Shown here piece after piece: positions 13,059 through 26,172 of a stretch of DNA of 64,000 nt. A program made the translations under genes and the position numbers. This DNA is from Collybia mongolica (lineage: Eukaryota > Basidiomycota > Agaricomycetes > Agaricales > Clitocybaceae), in contig JAAXNY010000009.1 of NCBI GenBank assembly GCA_013420905.1, forward strand, positions 682,001 through 746,000, in the 5' to 3' direction. Position 1 is the stretch's first letter. Each line of letters starts with the position of its first letter. A model generated the notes under the pieces. That model saw only the letters and a program-made list of their open reading frames with translations. It made no database searches and had not been told where the DNA came from.

Positions 13059-13918
13059 TTTAGAAACGATTTAGACGCTTTCACGTGTCGTCCTTCGTCG
13101 GGGGTAGGGAGAGGGAAGGAGCAACCAACAACCGTGATCATTGCAAGGCAGTTTAGGCACAGTCACATATACAAAATTATGTATTCCCACGGCTTGGTCG
13201 GCCCGAAATATAAGTAAGGACGGTATGTCACACAAGGATGGTCCACAGGCTACAGCCCATGTCATCCCCTTGGATCCAAATGGTTTGTGCGTATTAGGGG
13301 CAAGTATCCCTTGGATATAGGTTAAATAAAATCAAGGGCACAGGATTACAATGCGCAGCGAAGGAAAGGTGACACTGTGTGTAGGAGTCTTGGCAGCGAG
13401 ATACAAGGGATAGAACGCCAACTGGTGTGTGTTCATGTTTGAGGTCTGAATTCTATATTTTGACATTGCCCAACTTGAGTGATAACCAGTTGTTCAGTGA
13501 ACCCAGAGTGATAATTTCTAGTGAAAGCCTGAGGGTAGTAGGACCTGGTAAACTATGGCAAGCAAGACAAGATAGAAGAGAGCCCCGATCCATTCGTAAC
13601 AACCGATGAGATATGTGCATGTGGCGCTTGATATTCCTGTCTGCCCTTCCTTGATAGGTGCAAGGCGGGGAAGTCAACAGCACCGCTCTTGAACGTTGTA
13701 TATTGAATAATCGTCAACCGGCTACCACCACTGTCATCTTAAGTCACTTCTCGAGACGACCGAAAGGTGATTAGGCGACTTGTCAAGCGGAAGTCAGGGT
13801 TGTCACGATCGTCACACTCTAGACACGGACATGTGATCGTGACAATCATTACCTATGAATTCAAACTCCACTGGCAATCACTGGCAGGAACAGACGACGA
13901 TTCCCATTGTTGCTCTCA
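13059..13918. other. Intergenic with an imperfect palindrome
   Basis: No ORF with protein-like character was seen. A striking inverted repeat lies at about 13798-13849, with arms TTGTCACGATC(GTC)ACA and TGTGATCGTGACAA around a 15-20 nt centre. It sits 70-120 bp upstream of the next gene's start, so it may be a regulatory site. Confidence 0.45.
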
Positions 13919-16900
13919 ATGCCTCCCGTAATTCCAAATACTAGACTCGCATATGCTATCGAGAGCCTCAAGCTCGGTTCTTTAGAATCTGATAAGAAAT
14001 GTAGTCCCGAAGTCGCTTGTTCCCTTGGGCAACTGAATTCGGCCGCCAAACTACTTGCAAGCGCCTTCAGCGAGTTCCCCCCTCTGAATGTGCAATTGAC
14101 ATCAGATTTTATTAGGAAATTTCGGAACTATGGCCCAACGCTCTTCAACGACTGTCATCTCTCCTTCGCCAGAGCTTATCACCTTTGTATAAAGTTTCTC
14201 TCGCCTTGACATTACAGTATTCGATCGCAGTTTTTACGATAATTCACGAAGAAAGGATATTACCTGCCGCGAAAGCTCACGATAATGTTACGAGAGGGAT
14301 GTGGGAGGCCGCGCAAAACTCCTTACTTTCGGGTATCTTGGTAAGGAGCGCATATATTTGGGAGTCCCATCTACCTGTAATCATCATTAACGCATCACAG
14401 GATTTTCTTGAGGAACAGCCAACATGTAAGTCGAAGTTTACCATTGAGCTCAGCCATTCACACCCAAATTTAGATGACAATAGAGCAACCGTTGCGGTGG
14501 CTATATATCCTTCTCTTCGTACAGTCTGCGACACACGGACCCCTTCTCCGTACATTCAACTGGGCTCAATTATAATACACACTGTAAGTAGTCCCATGAG
14601 CCTATGAACCATAGGTTGATTCGGGTCATCTATCAGGTATACCAACTTCTATCTGAGACTGTAACTGCGCATCTGGTTAATCAACGCAAGCTTCGGGGAC
14701 CAGACTATCTTGGAGGGTAATTCTGTTTTTGGCTGAAAGTAACCTAACTAATGCCCATGTAGAAAACAAATAGGCGTAATTATAGCGCAAACTAAAGGTC
14801 TCACTTCGTCAGGTTTCTTTCCCTGGGCTTGCCCCTTACTTGTTATCTCCCCAAGATTATCTGGCTCTTGAAGCTCTATTGGAACTGTTTGCCAAGCTCT
14901 TGCCCTCGACGAAGAACAAAGGTGGTCGTGAGAAACGTACCAAATTTATTGGAGAAGTCTTCAACTCGTCCACAATTACCTGTAGCGCTGAGATCGTGCA
15001 TATATTGGAGTCCATCTCATCAACTGATTGGGAGCATACCTCAACAAAAATCGTCGATGCTCTCGCAAGAGCTGACATAACCTTGTAAGTTGTAACTTTA
15101 CCGCACCTTAGAACATATACATAATGAGCTCTTCTAGCCCTCAACCCTTCGAAATTACCCACTTTCAAATCCGAGGTTCCAAGCCATATGCTGTCGATCG
15201 CTTGTATATCGACCACACAGGATTTGTCGCAAATATAGACGAGGTAAGTTCCCTTGTTCTCGTTCCTATCCCAGAATTTAAGTCGCCTAGGCAGGGGAGC
15301 TCGAAACTTTCCGAGCATCATACCTCATCATCAAGAGCATCAAAGTATCAACCCTTTCTACTTCCAAAACCTGCATCACACTCCTATTCTTTAATCCTCC
15401 AGTTGTGGGTCAAGTAGCCGTCACGCCACCTCCGGATGGGGAAATTTCCGTGTCGTTTAATTTACAGAGCAAGGATATAGCTATGTTTGTTCAAGCAATG
15501 AATGCTCGAGGATTGGTTACGCACTTTTTTTATCAGTTCACAATCACTTACTGAATGTTAAACAGAAGGATGTTATCGTGAAAAGCGAAAGAAAACTCTC
15601 AAAACCGATGACACATCTCGATCTCGATTTTCACAAGAAAGACGTATTTATCTCTACGCAGGTATGAAAATAAACCTCTTACATATACAATGCCAAAATT
15701 AGCCTCCCAGGACAAAGTGCAGAATATTCAACAGCGTGATTATCCTTTATCTGTTCCTTGTCCGAAACTGAGAATTAATGTGTGATAGTTTGGAACGGGG
15801 CCTTGCCAACCTCTCCACTTTTCGTTCCTGGTAGTCATGATCCTCTACTTCAATCTCGCGTGCAATCAACGCGAAGTATCACTCCTCCTACCCGGGGACT
15901 CACCCCTTTGAAAGGTCCGACTTCAGCTGTGGGAGGGTAGATTCAGGGAACTAAATATATTATTTGAACTCATAAGGAACTATCACAGTCGATTCTCCAG
16001 GCAAAAATCATGCTTCAATGCCAAAAATGACACGACGAACAAGATTAATTATAACATCTGATGATGAAACCGAAGAAAACTCGCCAACTATGCTGGGAGG
16101 TACCGGGAAACCCGACCTTCCCCGACGGGAGAAAGACCCCCAGGAGCTTGAGACTCGGGATGTTAAACGTAAGCGGTTATATAGCGAGACAGGTGGCGAG
16201 GCTGGGCAGCCTCCATCGAAGCGAAAAATTCCTGCTAGACGCCCTCTTGCATCGAAGAAATATGGGGGGAAACGTCGAACATCCTCCCCGGCTCCGACTT
16301 ATGAAGTTGACTTTGACGAACTTCCTGCACCATCCACTGATCAACTTGGCCAAACCCGCCCTGACCCTGATAATCTACAAGGCAACGTTTCTGCTATGAA
16401 ACGGAGAGGCGACAAGCAATTAAACAAGACGAAACAGACGATAGTTTCTTCAGCAAATGCTAAGAAGGCAAAGGAGACGTTGCCACCCATGCCTTCCCAA
16501 GTTACTCAGGAAGAAACTTTAATTTCTCAGGCACGCCTTTCACACTGGAATATCGTAAACGCCAGCTGAACCGAAAGCAATACAGATTAGCAATGACGAC
16601 GAGAAGCCATGCCGTCGTTCTGCCAGGGTCGCCAATATCAAGGGTAGACCCAAGAATACTAATTCGACAACCATTGATATTACTGCTTCACCCAGCGGGC
16701 AAGCCACTACCAAAGCTCCAGAAGTATCCCATATGATCCAAATTGACAAGGCAGTGTCGATTGAGAAGTCTCAAACTCCTCCGATTACAAATCCCCCTCA
16801 ACTACGTACTGCTCTCCAACCAACTAGTAAAATGGCACAGAAGTTTTCCAACCATGAAGGAGTTGATTTGCAACTTTCACCTGCCGAACAATCTTCGGAT

Positions 16901-18175
16901 TTGAACTCTCGAACTGCTCCTTGGGCGGAGGAAGATGATATAATGGCTGTTGAGGCTTCTTCTGAACATTCATCCTCTATCGCTTTTTCGGACAACCAGC
17001 TCTCTAATGATGTGCTAACCCAAAAAACTGTTAACATCTGGAAACCTGCCGAAAGACCTGATATCGCCTTGACCCCGAAATCGCCAACTCGTGGTGACCA
17101 TCTCTCTGCTCAAGAGGACTATTTCGAAACAACCAAGGTTAGGTTTATGCCGTCATTCGCTTCCTGCCTTTTTGTTCTTATTATTTGACAGGCTAACTCT
17201 GCTTCACTCGACACTTCCATACCGGATAACGATGTCGTTATGATTGACTTGACCAAAGACTCCCCAAAGCCCAAACCGAATCTAATTTCAAAGGCTAATG
17301 GCCTTCGCAAGAATACATCTCTCAAGAACAGCCTGAACGACCGACGCATATCTCCAGAGCGCCTGCGTCCAGCGAAGTTACCAACCCCATCTCCACCTAC
17401 TCCCCTTCTTGCTCGTCCCAGGCTCAGACTTCCCCGTGTTGCTTTCGCAGCAAACCATGTATATCATGATCGTGTCCTCTCGTCCTGCAACGAAGACCAG
17501 ACGCCTTTTTCACCGAGCGCGGCGACGCCGCCTGTATTTCTTTCACCCCCTTTCAATCAGCATCAAAACACTAGAAGACGGCCCGCGTACAACTCAACAT
17601 CTGCTGACAAGACTGATAGAGTTAGGAAATCTGATATGAATCCTACTGCGAGAATTGTTGATGTAAGACTCGTACACACTTAAAGCGTCATTGCTGTTAA
17701 AAACACCCCCATAGATCATTGGAAAAATAACCCAAGTGAGATAGTTTCCTTCCTAACATTCACACCTTCATATCACTTTAGGTCGTTATTCAAAACACCT
17801 CAAAACGATTTGATAATGTCAGGAACGAGCTCCGCGTTGGCCAGATAAGTATTCTTCTTGAGACTGCTAATGACTTGGAAAAAATGCGTGCTGAAGGGTT
17901 TGCTCACTCGACCATTTCATTTCTCATTTCTGATTTCCTCTTGAAGCATCGAACATTTCAACACTTTAGTAGATCTGGAAGCAGAGTACGCAAGCCACCG
18001 ACGCCGGATTGTCGAGGGTTATGAAGATCTTGCCAAGACTAGTCAGGATGTATCTGAGAGTCTGGCTGCAACCATCCAGGAACACAGCCGCAATAGTCTC
18101 TCCAGGAAATTCTCGAACACAATCTTTCCCTCATCCCTTCCTGCTGTCCTTTTAAATTCAAGCTTGGTGGTTTGA
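13919..18175 (+). CDS. Candidate meiotic chromosome-axis protein (SYCP2/Red1-like architecture)
   Basis: I do not recognise this by sequence; the call comes from architecture. Exons from 13919 to about 15085 give an alpha-helical region (MPPVIPNTRLAYAIESLKLG..., DYLALEALLELFAKLLPS, STDWEHTSTKIVDALARA). Exons 15139-15510 give a compact beta-rich domain: PFEITHFQIRGSKPYAVDRL, then YLIIKSIKVSTL, CITLLFFNPP, ISVSFNLQ and a closing helix DIAMFVQAMNARG, as in PH-like folds. A long basic, serine/proline-rich region follows (about 16018-17680). The end (about 17790-18175) is a coiled coil (VVIQNTSKRFDNVRNEL ... LEAEYASHRRRIVEGYEDL). ARM-like plus PH-like plus disorder plus C-terminal coiled coil is the layout of SYCP2, Red1 and Rec10. 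About ten introns are required; the start is uncertain. Confidence 0.5.
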
Positions 18176-19132
18176 CTGTATGCCATCTATTGTAAACAAG
18201 TTATGCGACGGTCGCCTTCCCGGAACATAGAAGTGCTCGGAATATAGAAATAATGTTGGGCCCAGCGTATATACAGCCTGGATGGGATGAGACGAGATCC
18301 AGTTAGAAAGTATATCGTTTATCCAATATAATGATATGGCGAGTGTCGATTCAAGAGACCCCCTATAACAACCTATATGTGGACTCGACGTTCAGCAGAC
18401 ACAAAATAAAAACAAAAATGGGCCAGCTCGGAAACATGAACCATCCCCTCAGCGTTGATTGAATAATCAGGTGTGGTTCAGAGACTCGGGGTGCTGGGGA
18501 TCTTGATGTGGTCTGTATACGTATTGTGTTGATGAGATATTAATCAAGTAGAGTTTCGGAGTCATAACCGCACAATACTCTAGAGTTTTCGCACTTCCTC
18601 CTCGGGCAGCTGCAGTTCGACGTAGTTAGACTAATCTTCACGCGCTCCACGACCGTGACTTGACCTGACTTCATTCAGTAAAGCAAATGCTCCAACCGTG
18701 TGCCTGGATAGTAGTTCCTCCCGCCAAGTCGAACAATGAACGATTTCTTGAGCGGACTCTAAGGCCTGAGTTAAGCGTGAAGGCGGCGTTGAGGGGAGTT
18801 TATGCATTGGAGTGATTCAATCATTGGCAGGAGGTTTGGCATAAGTAGGGGACATACAAAGTGTTGGGAAGCTGCTGTAAAGATAGAGGAACTCAATAGT
18901 ATTCGTCCATTGTCCATCGAAGTGCGACAACCTTTCCTTACAACCCGCATCTTAGATACAGCTAAGTAGCGGCATATCTGGATATCATCATGTAGTATCA
19001 TCATGTAGATGGGGCAACATGAGAGGAAAAACAGATGCTTCTAGGCCTCGACGACCATCGCGGTAGCACGAGGTAGCACGGGGGTTAAAATTTCCAGCGA
19101 TCCCAACCCTGACATTTTTTTAAGCTTGTTTC
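18176..19132. other. Intergenic
   Basis: No supported gene on either strand. The region is AT/GC mixed with short broken ORFs only. It contains the 3' flank of the axis-protein candidate and the promoter of the aminopeptidase. Confidence 0.5.
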
Positions 19133-22100
19133 ATGCTCATCCAACACTCCATAACGCTCCCATATGCTAAACATCTCGCACAAAATGGTTCACGAACATT
19201 TCTACGCGTTGGTTCATTCCATGAGCATGCTGGGTATGGCAGAGCGGCCTTCCGGGACTGTTGGAAGGTTACTGCCGGTTCAGTGACTCCGAGCCAAAGG
19301 CGGATGTACCACAAGGTCACTGACTGTTACACAACACTTAAGTTTCGATCTCAGAGATTATCTTCATACTTCCTTCCCACATCACCTACCTCATTTCGTC
19401 TTTCCAAGAATCAGGGTATTGCCAGAATGTCCCACGTTTCCACCTCAGGAGTAGCAGACGAATATCGCCTTCCGACCAACGTCAAGCCCACTCACTATGA
19501 CCTCACTGTCCGAACAGACTTGGAAAAACTCCAGTTTGAAGGCTTTGTCAAAATAAGGTGTGTACATGAATCTATGCTCACAAAGTCAGAATTCTAACAC
19601 GTTGTTTTTCCCACTTAGGTTGGATATTCAGAAGGAGACCTCAACTATCTGTCTCAATGCATCTACCCTCCAGTTGGGCAAGGCGTTCGTGTATTTATCA
19701 GCTAATCGGTACAGCTTATAATGAAATACATCGTTCTACACAGCTCGATCTACTCCGATGCGCTCAAAACGGAGCAAGTGCAATCTGAGGAATTCTCGGA
19801 CGCTGTATCGGAGCGCGTCACCTACCACTTCCCCCAAGCTCTTCCAGGCGGATCCAAGGCCGAGTTGAAAATTGGATTCAGTGGGGAGCTTACTGGAAGC
19901 ATGACAGGTTACTATAAATCATCATGGGAGGATGGGGGAAAGAAAAAATTCTATGCCTTGACTCAATTTGAAGTAAGTCTAACGATCAGTGACTTAATGT
20001 GCCTATCTAATGTATATTCCACGAAGCCTACTTCGGCACGACACGCATTCCCGTGCTGGGATGAACCCCTACTCAAGGCAACATTCGCAGTAACGATGAT
20101 ATCGCGCGATGGATCTATCAACCTAAGCAACATGCCTGTCATATCGGAAGAGATCTATGACCCCGGGAACAACAAGCCACCAGGAGAAAATGCCGACCTT
20201 GTGAAACTATTGTCCTCACTCACGACCAAAGATGACAAGTGGAAGATCACTCGGTTCCAAACAACCCCTCCTATGTCAACTTATATTGTGGCATATGCTA
20301 ACGGCGACTTCAAGTACTTGGAAAGATCGGTTGTTATGCCATTGAGCGGGAAAACGATCCCTTTGCGCATCTATAGTGAGTACTCGACCCCGAATGCAGG
20401 ATGCTCCTCACTCTGAGGACGTCGTTAGCTACCGCAGATGTCATACACCAAGCACAGTTTGCGCTTGACGTCAAAGCTGATGTCCTTCCCTTGTATGAGA
20501 AGGTGTTCGATGTTGAATTTCCCCTCCCAAAACTGGATACCCTCGTTGTGAGTTTTTTGCCTTCATCTCAACGATGACATCTAAATCAATTGCAAGGCCA
20601 ACGACTTCGACGCGGGTGGGAAATTACTTGGGATACTGTAACCTTGGACTGACGGTAGTTTGCAGGCGCTATGGAGAACTGGGGACTGATCACGGGTCGT
20701 ACCAGTGCCTTCTTACTCGACCCCAAAAGTGCAGATCTCCAGGCAAAGAAGAACGTTGCAGCCACCCAAAGTCACGAGGTAGCACACATGTGGTCCGGTT
20801 TTCGTCTCAATCTACATCTATGCCGTCAATTCAAGTTTTGTCCAGGTTCGGTAATATCACAACAATGGAATGGTGGAACTACCTGTATCTGAATGAAGGT
20901 TAGCTTTATTGAATCTACCTTGTCTTTCAATTAATTTAGAGTATGCTATGATAGGTTTTGCTACTCTAGTATGTTTTAACCATGCTCCTGCTGAAAGACT
21001 TTAAACTTATTATGGTAGATGGGTGAAGTCATCATCGCTGGTAAGACAGTTTTCAAAGGTTGTTGGGAGCTCACTAACACCAATGATAACGTCAGACAAG
21101 CAAGTAGTCAAAGATTCTTCACCGTTATGAATATAACCCCTACTTTTAGAGTATTCCCGGAATGGAAGGTGAACTCTGAGTTCATCTCAGACCATTTGAA
21201 CAGGGCTCTCAATTTGGATGCTAAACTCTCGTCCCATCCAATTGAAGTTGATTGCCCTGATGCGAATCACATCAACCAGGTATCTTTTTTTAGGCTTCGT
21301 CTGACCTCATCAACGAGCTGACATAAAATATTGATTACAGATTTTTGATAGCCTCTCCTACTCCAAGGCTGCATCAGGTTTGTCGTGCACGGGACCCATC
21401 GCAAATTTTTCGTTTTTTTGCTAAGCGGAGTATCAGTTTTGCGAATGCTTTCCAGTTATGTTGGGGAAGAGCGTTTCTTGAAGGGTGTATCTCTTTATCT
21501 CAAGAAGAAGCTTTACGCAAATAGTGTAACCAATGACCTTTGGGAAGGTATTGGAAGGGCGACTGGTATGATGTCAGTGTAAACTTGCTTTCCAGCGCTG
21601 ATGATAGTTTGGCACCAGGCATCGATATTATTCGCGTCATGGATAATTGGATTTCCAAGGTATAACACACGCCTTGAACTTTTCAAAGATTAATGCTGGT
21701 GATCCAGATCGGTTTTCCTGTCATAACCGTGACTGAGACTTCATCCGGCATCTGCGTGCGCCAGGATCGATTCTTAGAAACAGGGCATGCCGACCCAGAG
21801 GATAATAAAACGGTTTGGTGCGTTTGAAACTTCCGTTCATACAGAACCGTCGTTGACTTCAGTATTCTGTCAGGAATATTCCTCTCAGCATCCTTACTGT
21901 GAATAAGGATGGCAAACCGGTAGTTGACAGGTCTGTGATCCTGGAGGAACGGGAGAAAACCTTCGATCTTGATACAAGCAAACCTTACAAGCTTAATGCG
22001 GGGACGGTCGGAGTCTGTCAGTCTATGTGTTTTGCTCTCACAGCCGCAAATTGAACACCGTCTATAGATCGAGTTTTATACACCCCTGAGCGTCTGGCCA

Positions 22101-23698
22101 AGATTGCCGTAGAGGCAGCCAAATCGGAGGGCACCAGCGCATTTTCGCTTGACGATCGAATCGGATTGGTGCACGATACAATGGCATTATCCAAGGCAGG
22201 TCTCGCCAAGCTGAGCAGTGCATTGACCCTTGTAGACGAGTTGAAAGGGGAGACAGAATGTAAGCATCATGGTCTATACAAATTCCTTGGGCTGCCTTTA
22301 CCCCAAACTACGTGTCTTTTCATAAAACTTACCTGATTGTATGTTTTGTAGACCTTGTTTGGTCTGGAATATCTGAAAGTCTTGGTGGCTTGGTTTCAAT
22401 ATGGTGGGAACACCCACACCTCGTTGACCATCTGAATGCATTCCGCCGGGTACGTTGGTAGCCATTGGTGTTCATTCGTTTCATTAAAATCTACCCAGGC
22501 ACTCTTTGTACCCCTTGTCAACAAGCTTGGGTATGAATACTCAGACTCTGAACCGACTGATACGTCATTACTCCGGACCTGTGCCATAACACAGGCAGCT
22601 TCAGCAAAGGACGCTGGGTATGTTGACTACTTTTCCCGTTCGTTGTATTTTCTTATACCACTCCCTCCTTTCCCATGCTTGGCGTGTTTGTGTTGATTGT
22701 CCGATCCCTTCGTCTGTTGTCTGTTTCGTTCTATCCATCTAAATTGAAATTTTCTTTCGTCAGGGTCATCAAAGAATTGCAGAATCGCTTCGCTCATTTT
22801 ATGAAGACGGGAGATGATTCCAAGATCCCAGCAGATCTCCAACGTGTAATTTTCTCGGTGGTGCGTCTTTGATTTGTCTAAAAGGCCAACCAATCAATCA
22901 GAATTCTGATATATCCTTGCTCCCTCTGTCCAGGCTGTTAGGCATGGAGGAAAGGAAGAATATGACACGATCGTCAAAATCCACAACAAACCCAAGACAC
23001 CGACATCCAGGATTTCAGCCATGTATGCCTTGTTGAACTGTTCAATGGAGAACATCTTTAAATACCCAAATTCAGGCAGGCGATGGGGGCAACAGAAGAC
23101 CCCAAATTGGTGAAGCAGACGCTTGATTTCATCACCCACCAAGCGAAAGACCAGGATATTATGTATTTCTTCCGTGGCCTTGGCAACAACTTCAAAACAA
23201 GGAGGGTGCTAGTCCAATTCTTCAAAGACGAGTACAACACAGTGAGTGTGAAGCAAACATTGTAAAGGGTTGAGCCTGATTATGCTCTGCTTCGAAAGCT
23301 ATACAAACGATTTGAAGGAAATTTCACCTTGAAATATCTTGTCGAGGTTGGTGTTCACGTTTTGGATTGTATGCGTGGAGGTTGACATCGTGAACAGATG
23401 TCCATGGGGGGCTTGTCCACGGAACGAGACCACGCGGAAGTTGTTGAGTTCTTCAAAGTAGGCAAATAGCTCTGAAGTGATGGCCGGTTACTGATCCGTG
23501 GGAAATTCTGCTCACAGAATAAGGATACATCCAAATACAATCTGTCGCTAGCTCAAACGCTAGACAGCATCCGGGCAAAGGCCGCCTACATTGAGGTTCG
23601 CTAATATCATATTTTCTAGTTTCTAGGCCACTCATAGTATGTTGTAGCGTTCTTCAGACGACATGGCAGCATGGTTTGAGGCGAGGTCAAAGTTGTAG
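19133..23698 (+). CDS. M1 family zinc aminopeptidase (puromycin-sensitive / Aap1-Ape2 type)
   Basis: Gluzincin aminopeptidase that removes N-terminal residues from peptides. The core protein begins MSHVSTSGVADEYRLPTNVK at 19427. An in-frame upstream ATG at 19133 would add a basic, acid-poor leader that could direct it to mitochondria, as with dual-localised yeast Ape2. The substrate motif GAMENWGLITGR is intact, followed by HEVAHMWFGN and LNEG, giving HExxH-x18-E with all zinc ligands. An intron splits this motif between the Trp codon and FGN. The middle has VFPEWKVNSEFI and ASVLRMLSSYVGEE; the C-terminal helical ERAP-like domain runs to DDMAAWFEARSKL. More than fifteen introns are needed and the protein appears complete. 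Confidence 0.92.
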
Positions 23699-23817
23699 CT
23701 GCTTACGTGATGAATTAAATAAAATTTATACCCTTTAACTGCATCGTTCATCGTCGGGCGCGACGACAAGCTTGAGCTTCCCTTAAGAGAAATTACGTTT
23801 TCTCGCTGTCTGACACG

Positions 23818-25803
23818 ATGCCAGCGTTCGATCCTGTACGAGATGCTGTGCTAAACTCGCCCATTGGGCAGACTGCCCCAATGTTGCCACTACCATCACC
23901 GAGCAGTACGCTGTCCTCACCGTTGGCCAGCCCCTCCCTCGGACGAAGGGCCACTGATCTTTCGGTCCTCCTGAATTCTTCTTCACAGGAGCCATCTCTT
24001 CGTACTCCTCCGCCTTTAAGATCTTCCACATTGTCCCACCTTCTTCACAGCGATGATTATTCAAACGAGGAAAAACTAGACACGTCTCAACCACTGACAC
24101 GATCCAGTGTCGAATCTATATCGAGAAAGAGTAAAAGCATGTTCTCATCCAGCCCATCCCCTACCCGTGACTCGCCTGTCTCGCGCTCACGCCCTTCGTC
24201 ATCTTCGTCGTCTGTGTCCATGTCATTTCCCACTCCATATAATAATTCTGTATCGCGGCCAGCACCCTCCAACCCAATGCCGCCCCCGCCTCCACCCCCA
24301 TCAACTACGATGCCTTACAACCCCAAGGTGCGGATAACGGCGCCGACGTCTGTCCTCGTTCCTCTCTCACCTTCTGAGCTGGAAGCATATAAAGACTATC
24401 GGTATCAAGGACGTGGGTTTGTACAACTTGCTAGCGTAGGGAAACGAAAGAGAAGTGTGTCTCCACGTGGGGGTGACTCTGATCAACGACCCGCTAAAAA
24501 GCTACATGGCGACGTCGGTGTGGTGGTGGAACACTGTACGTGTATAGTGCTTGATAATCATCGTTTATTCACGACATGGGTTGGCAGATAACTCGAGGCC
24601 AGACGTGGGTGTTGTGCAACGTCTCGATTCACCCATTATCGGGTTAAAGAACTTCAACAACTGGGTAAAGTCAGTTCTTATAACGCGATTTGCACATCCC
24701 GTCCTAGCGGCGTCTCGAAATAGATCTACGAATCGGAATAATAATTATAGAGGGCGAGGGAGAGAAGGGAACATAGGAGTGGGAAAGGTCTTGGACATGG
24801 GGTGTGGTAAGGGGGGTGATATGACTAAGTGGGCAAAAGCAAAAGTCAGGGAACTAATAGGTGTTGGTGGGTCTGAATTGGCATACCACATCGTCTCTTC
24901 CTGACTTTGACCTCCATCAACCGCTTCATAGATATTGCAGCAATATCAGTTGATCAAGCACGGTCAAGATGGGAGTCGTTACGAAGTCCCAAATACGTTG
25001 CATCTTTTGCCGCACTGGATTGCTATACGCAACCATTGACACGGGCGTTCGGCTCAGATAAACTCGGAATAGACCCAATATACGACCATAATAACGATTC
25101 GCAACTAAATGGTGAACCATTTGATGTCGTGTCTATGCAGTTCTGCATGCACTATGCCTTCGAAACAATGGAAAAAGCACGGTGTATGTTGGACAATGTT
25201 AGTCGGTATTTACGAAGAGGGGGTGTATTTATTGGAACGATACCTAATGCTGAGCTTTTGCTGTGAGTTCAATGATCGACCCATGTGTTGCCTACAATTT
25301 ACATCATTGACAGGGAACATCTTGACGCCCTGCCTCCCAATTCGACTAATCTATCCTTTGGTAACTCCGTCTACAAAATCACGTTTGATGAACGAGAGGA
25401 AAAGCCTCTTTTTGGGCATAAATACTGGTTTTTCTTGAGAGACGCCGTAGAAAACGTACCAGAGTATGTGGTACACTGGGATAACTTTGTACAGTGGGTG
25501 CTGTTAATTAGGTTATCCGCTCCCGTGTTGACTTTACTTTCATTTTCCCAAAGGATGGCAGCGGAGTACGATCTCGTTCCTATATACAAGGAAGAATTCC
25601 ACCAGGTATTCGATGAACACCAGGAACATCCTGAATTCGGGCCTCTTATGGTGCGAATGAAAGTTGTGGATTCGAACGGAGAGAGTGCAATGGATGAGGA
25701 TCAGTGGGAGGCTGCTAGTACGTCTGGATGTCTCCTCCCTTTCACATTATTAATTCAAGATGCTGCAGACATCTATATCGCATTCGCATTCGAAAAGCGA
25801 TAA
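23818..25803 (+). CDS. ABD1: mRNA cap guanine-N7 methyltransferase (Abd1 type)
   Basis: Transfers a methyl group from S-adenosylmethionine to the cap guanine of nascent mRNA in the nucleus. A long disordered serine/proline-rich N-terminus (about 180 residues, MPAFDPVRDAVLNSPIGQTA...) comes first. Then come SRPDVGVVQRLDSPIIGLKNF and FNNWVKSVLI, the SAM-binding motif VLDMGCGKGGDMTKW, the acidic SAM-ribose strand GVDIAAISVDQAR reached after an intron, and the cap-binding segment FDVVSMQFCMHYAFET. The C-terminal part has LFGHKYWFFLRDAVENVPEYVV and ends IAFAFEKR. Four or five introns. The gene starts 119 bp after the aminopeptidase stop. Confidence 0.93.
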
Positions 25804-26172
25804 TCCCGTCAATTTTGCTGTCAACTAATTTCGAGTGGGATGGACAGGGATAACCCGTTCTTGTCATTCTAGTAATTGTTTACTTTAACATCATTTCCCA
25901 GCTATCATATCATCTCGCACCATATTTATAAATCTGGAGCACACATGACATAAAACTGTGGCAAGACAAACAGGGATATAATGAAAATAATGTGGGCTCC
26001 CAACTTTCAATAAAGGTTCCACCATAGATGTAATATGGCGAGAATATTTCGTCGGCGCTGCCTAGGTAATGGGCTAAGCAAGGGTGAATAATAGATGTCG
26101 TGACTACGAGACGCAGAATAATACGAATACAACAACTAAGGTGAGAAGAGAAGGGCAGATAAACCTAAACAT
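25804..26172. other. Convergent 3' flanks
   Basis: Short AT-rich stretch between two converging genes. Nothing else seen. Confidence 0.5.
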
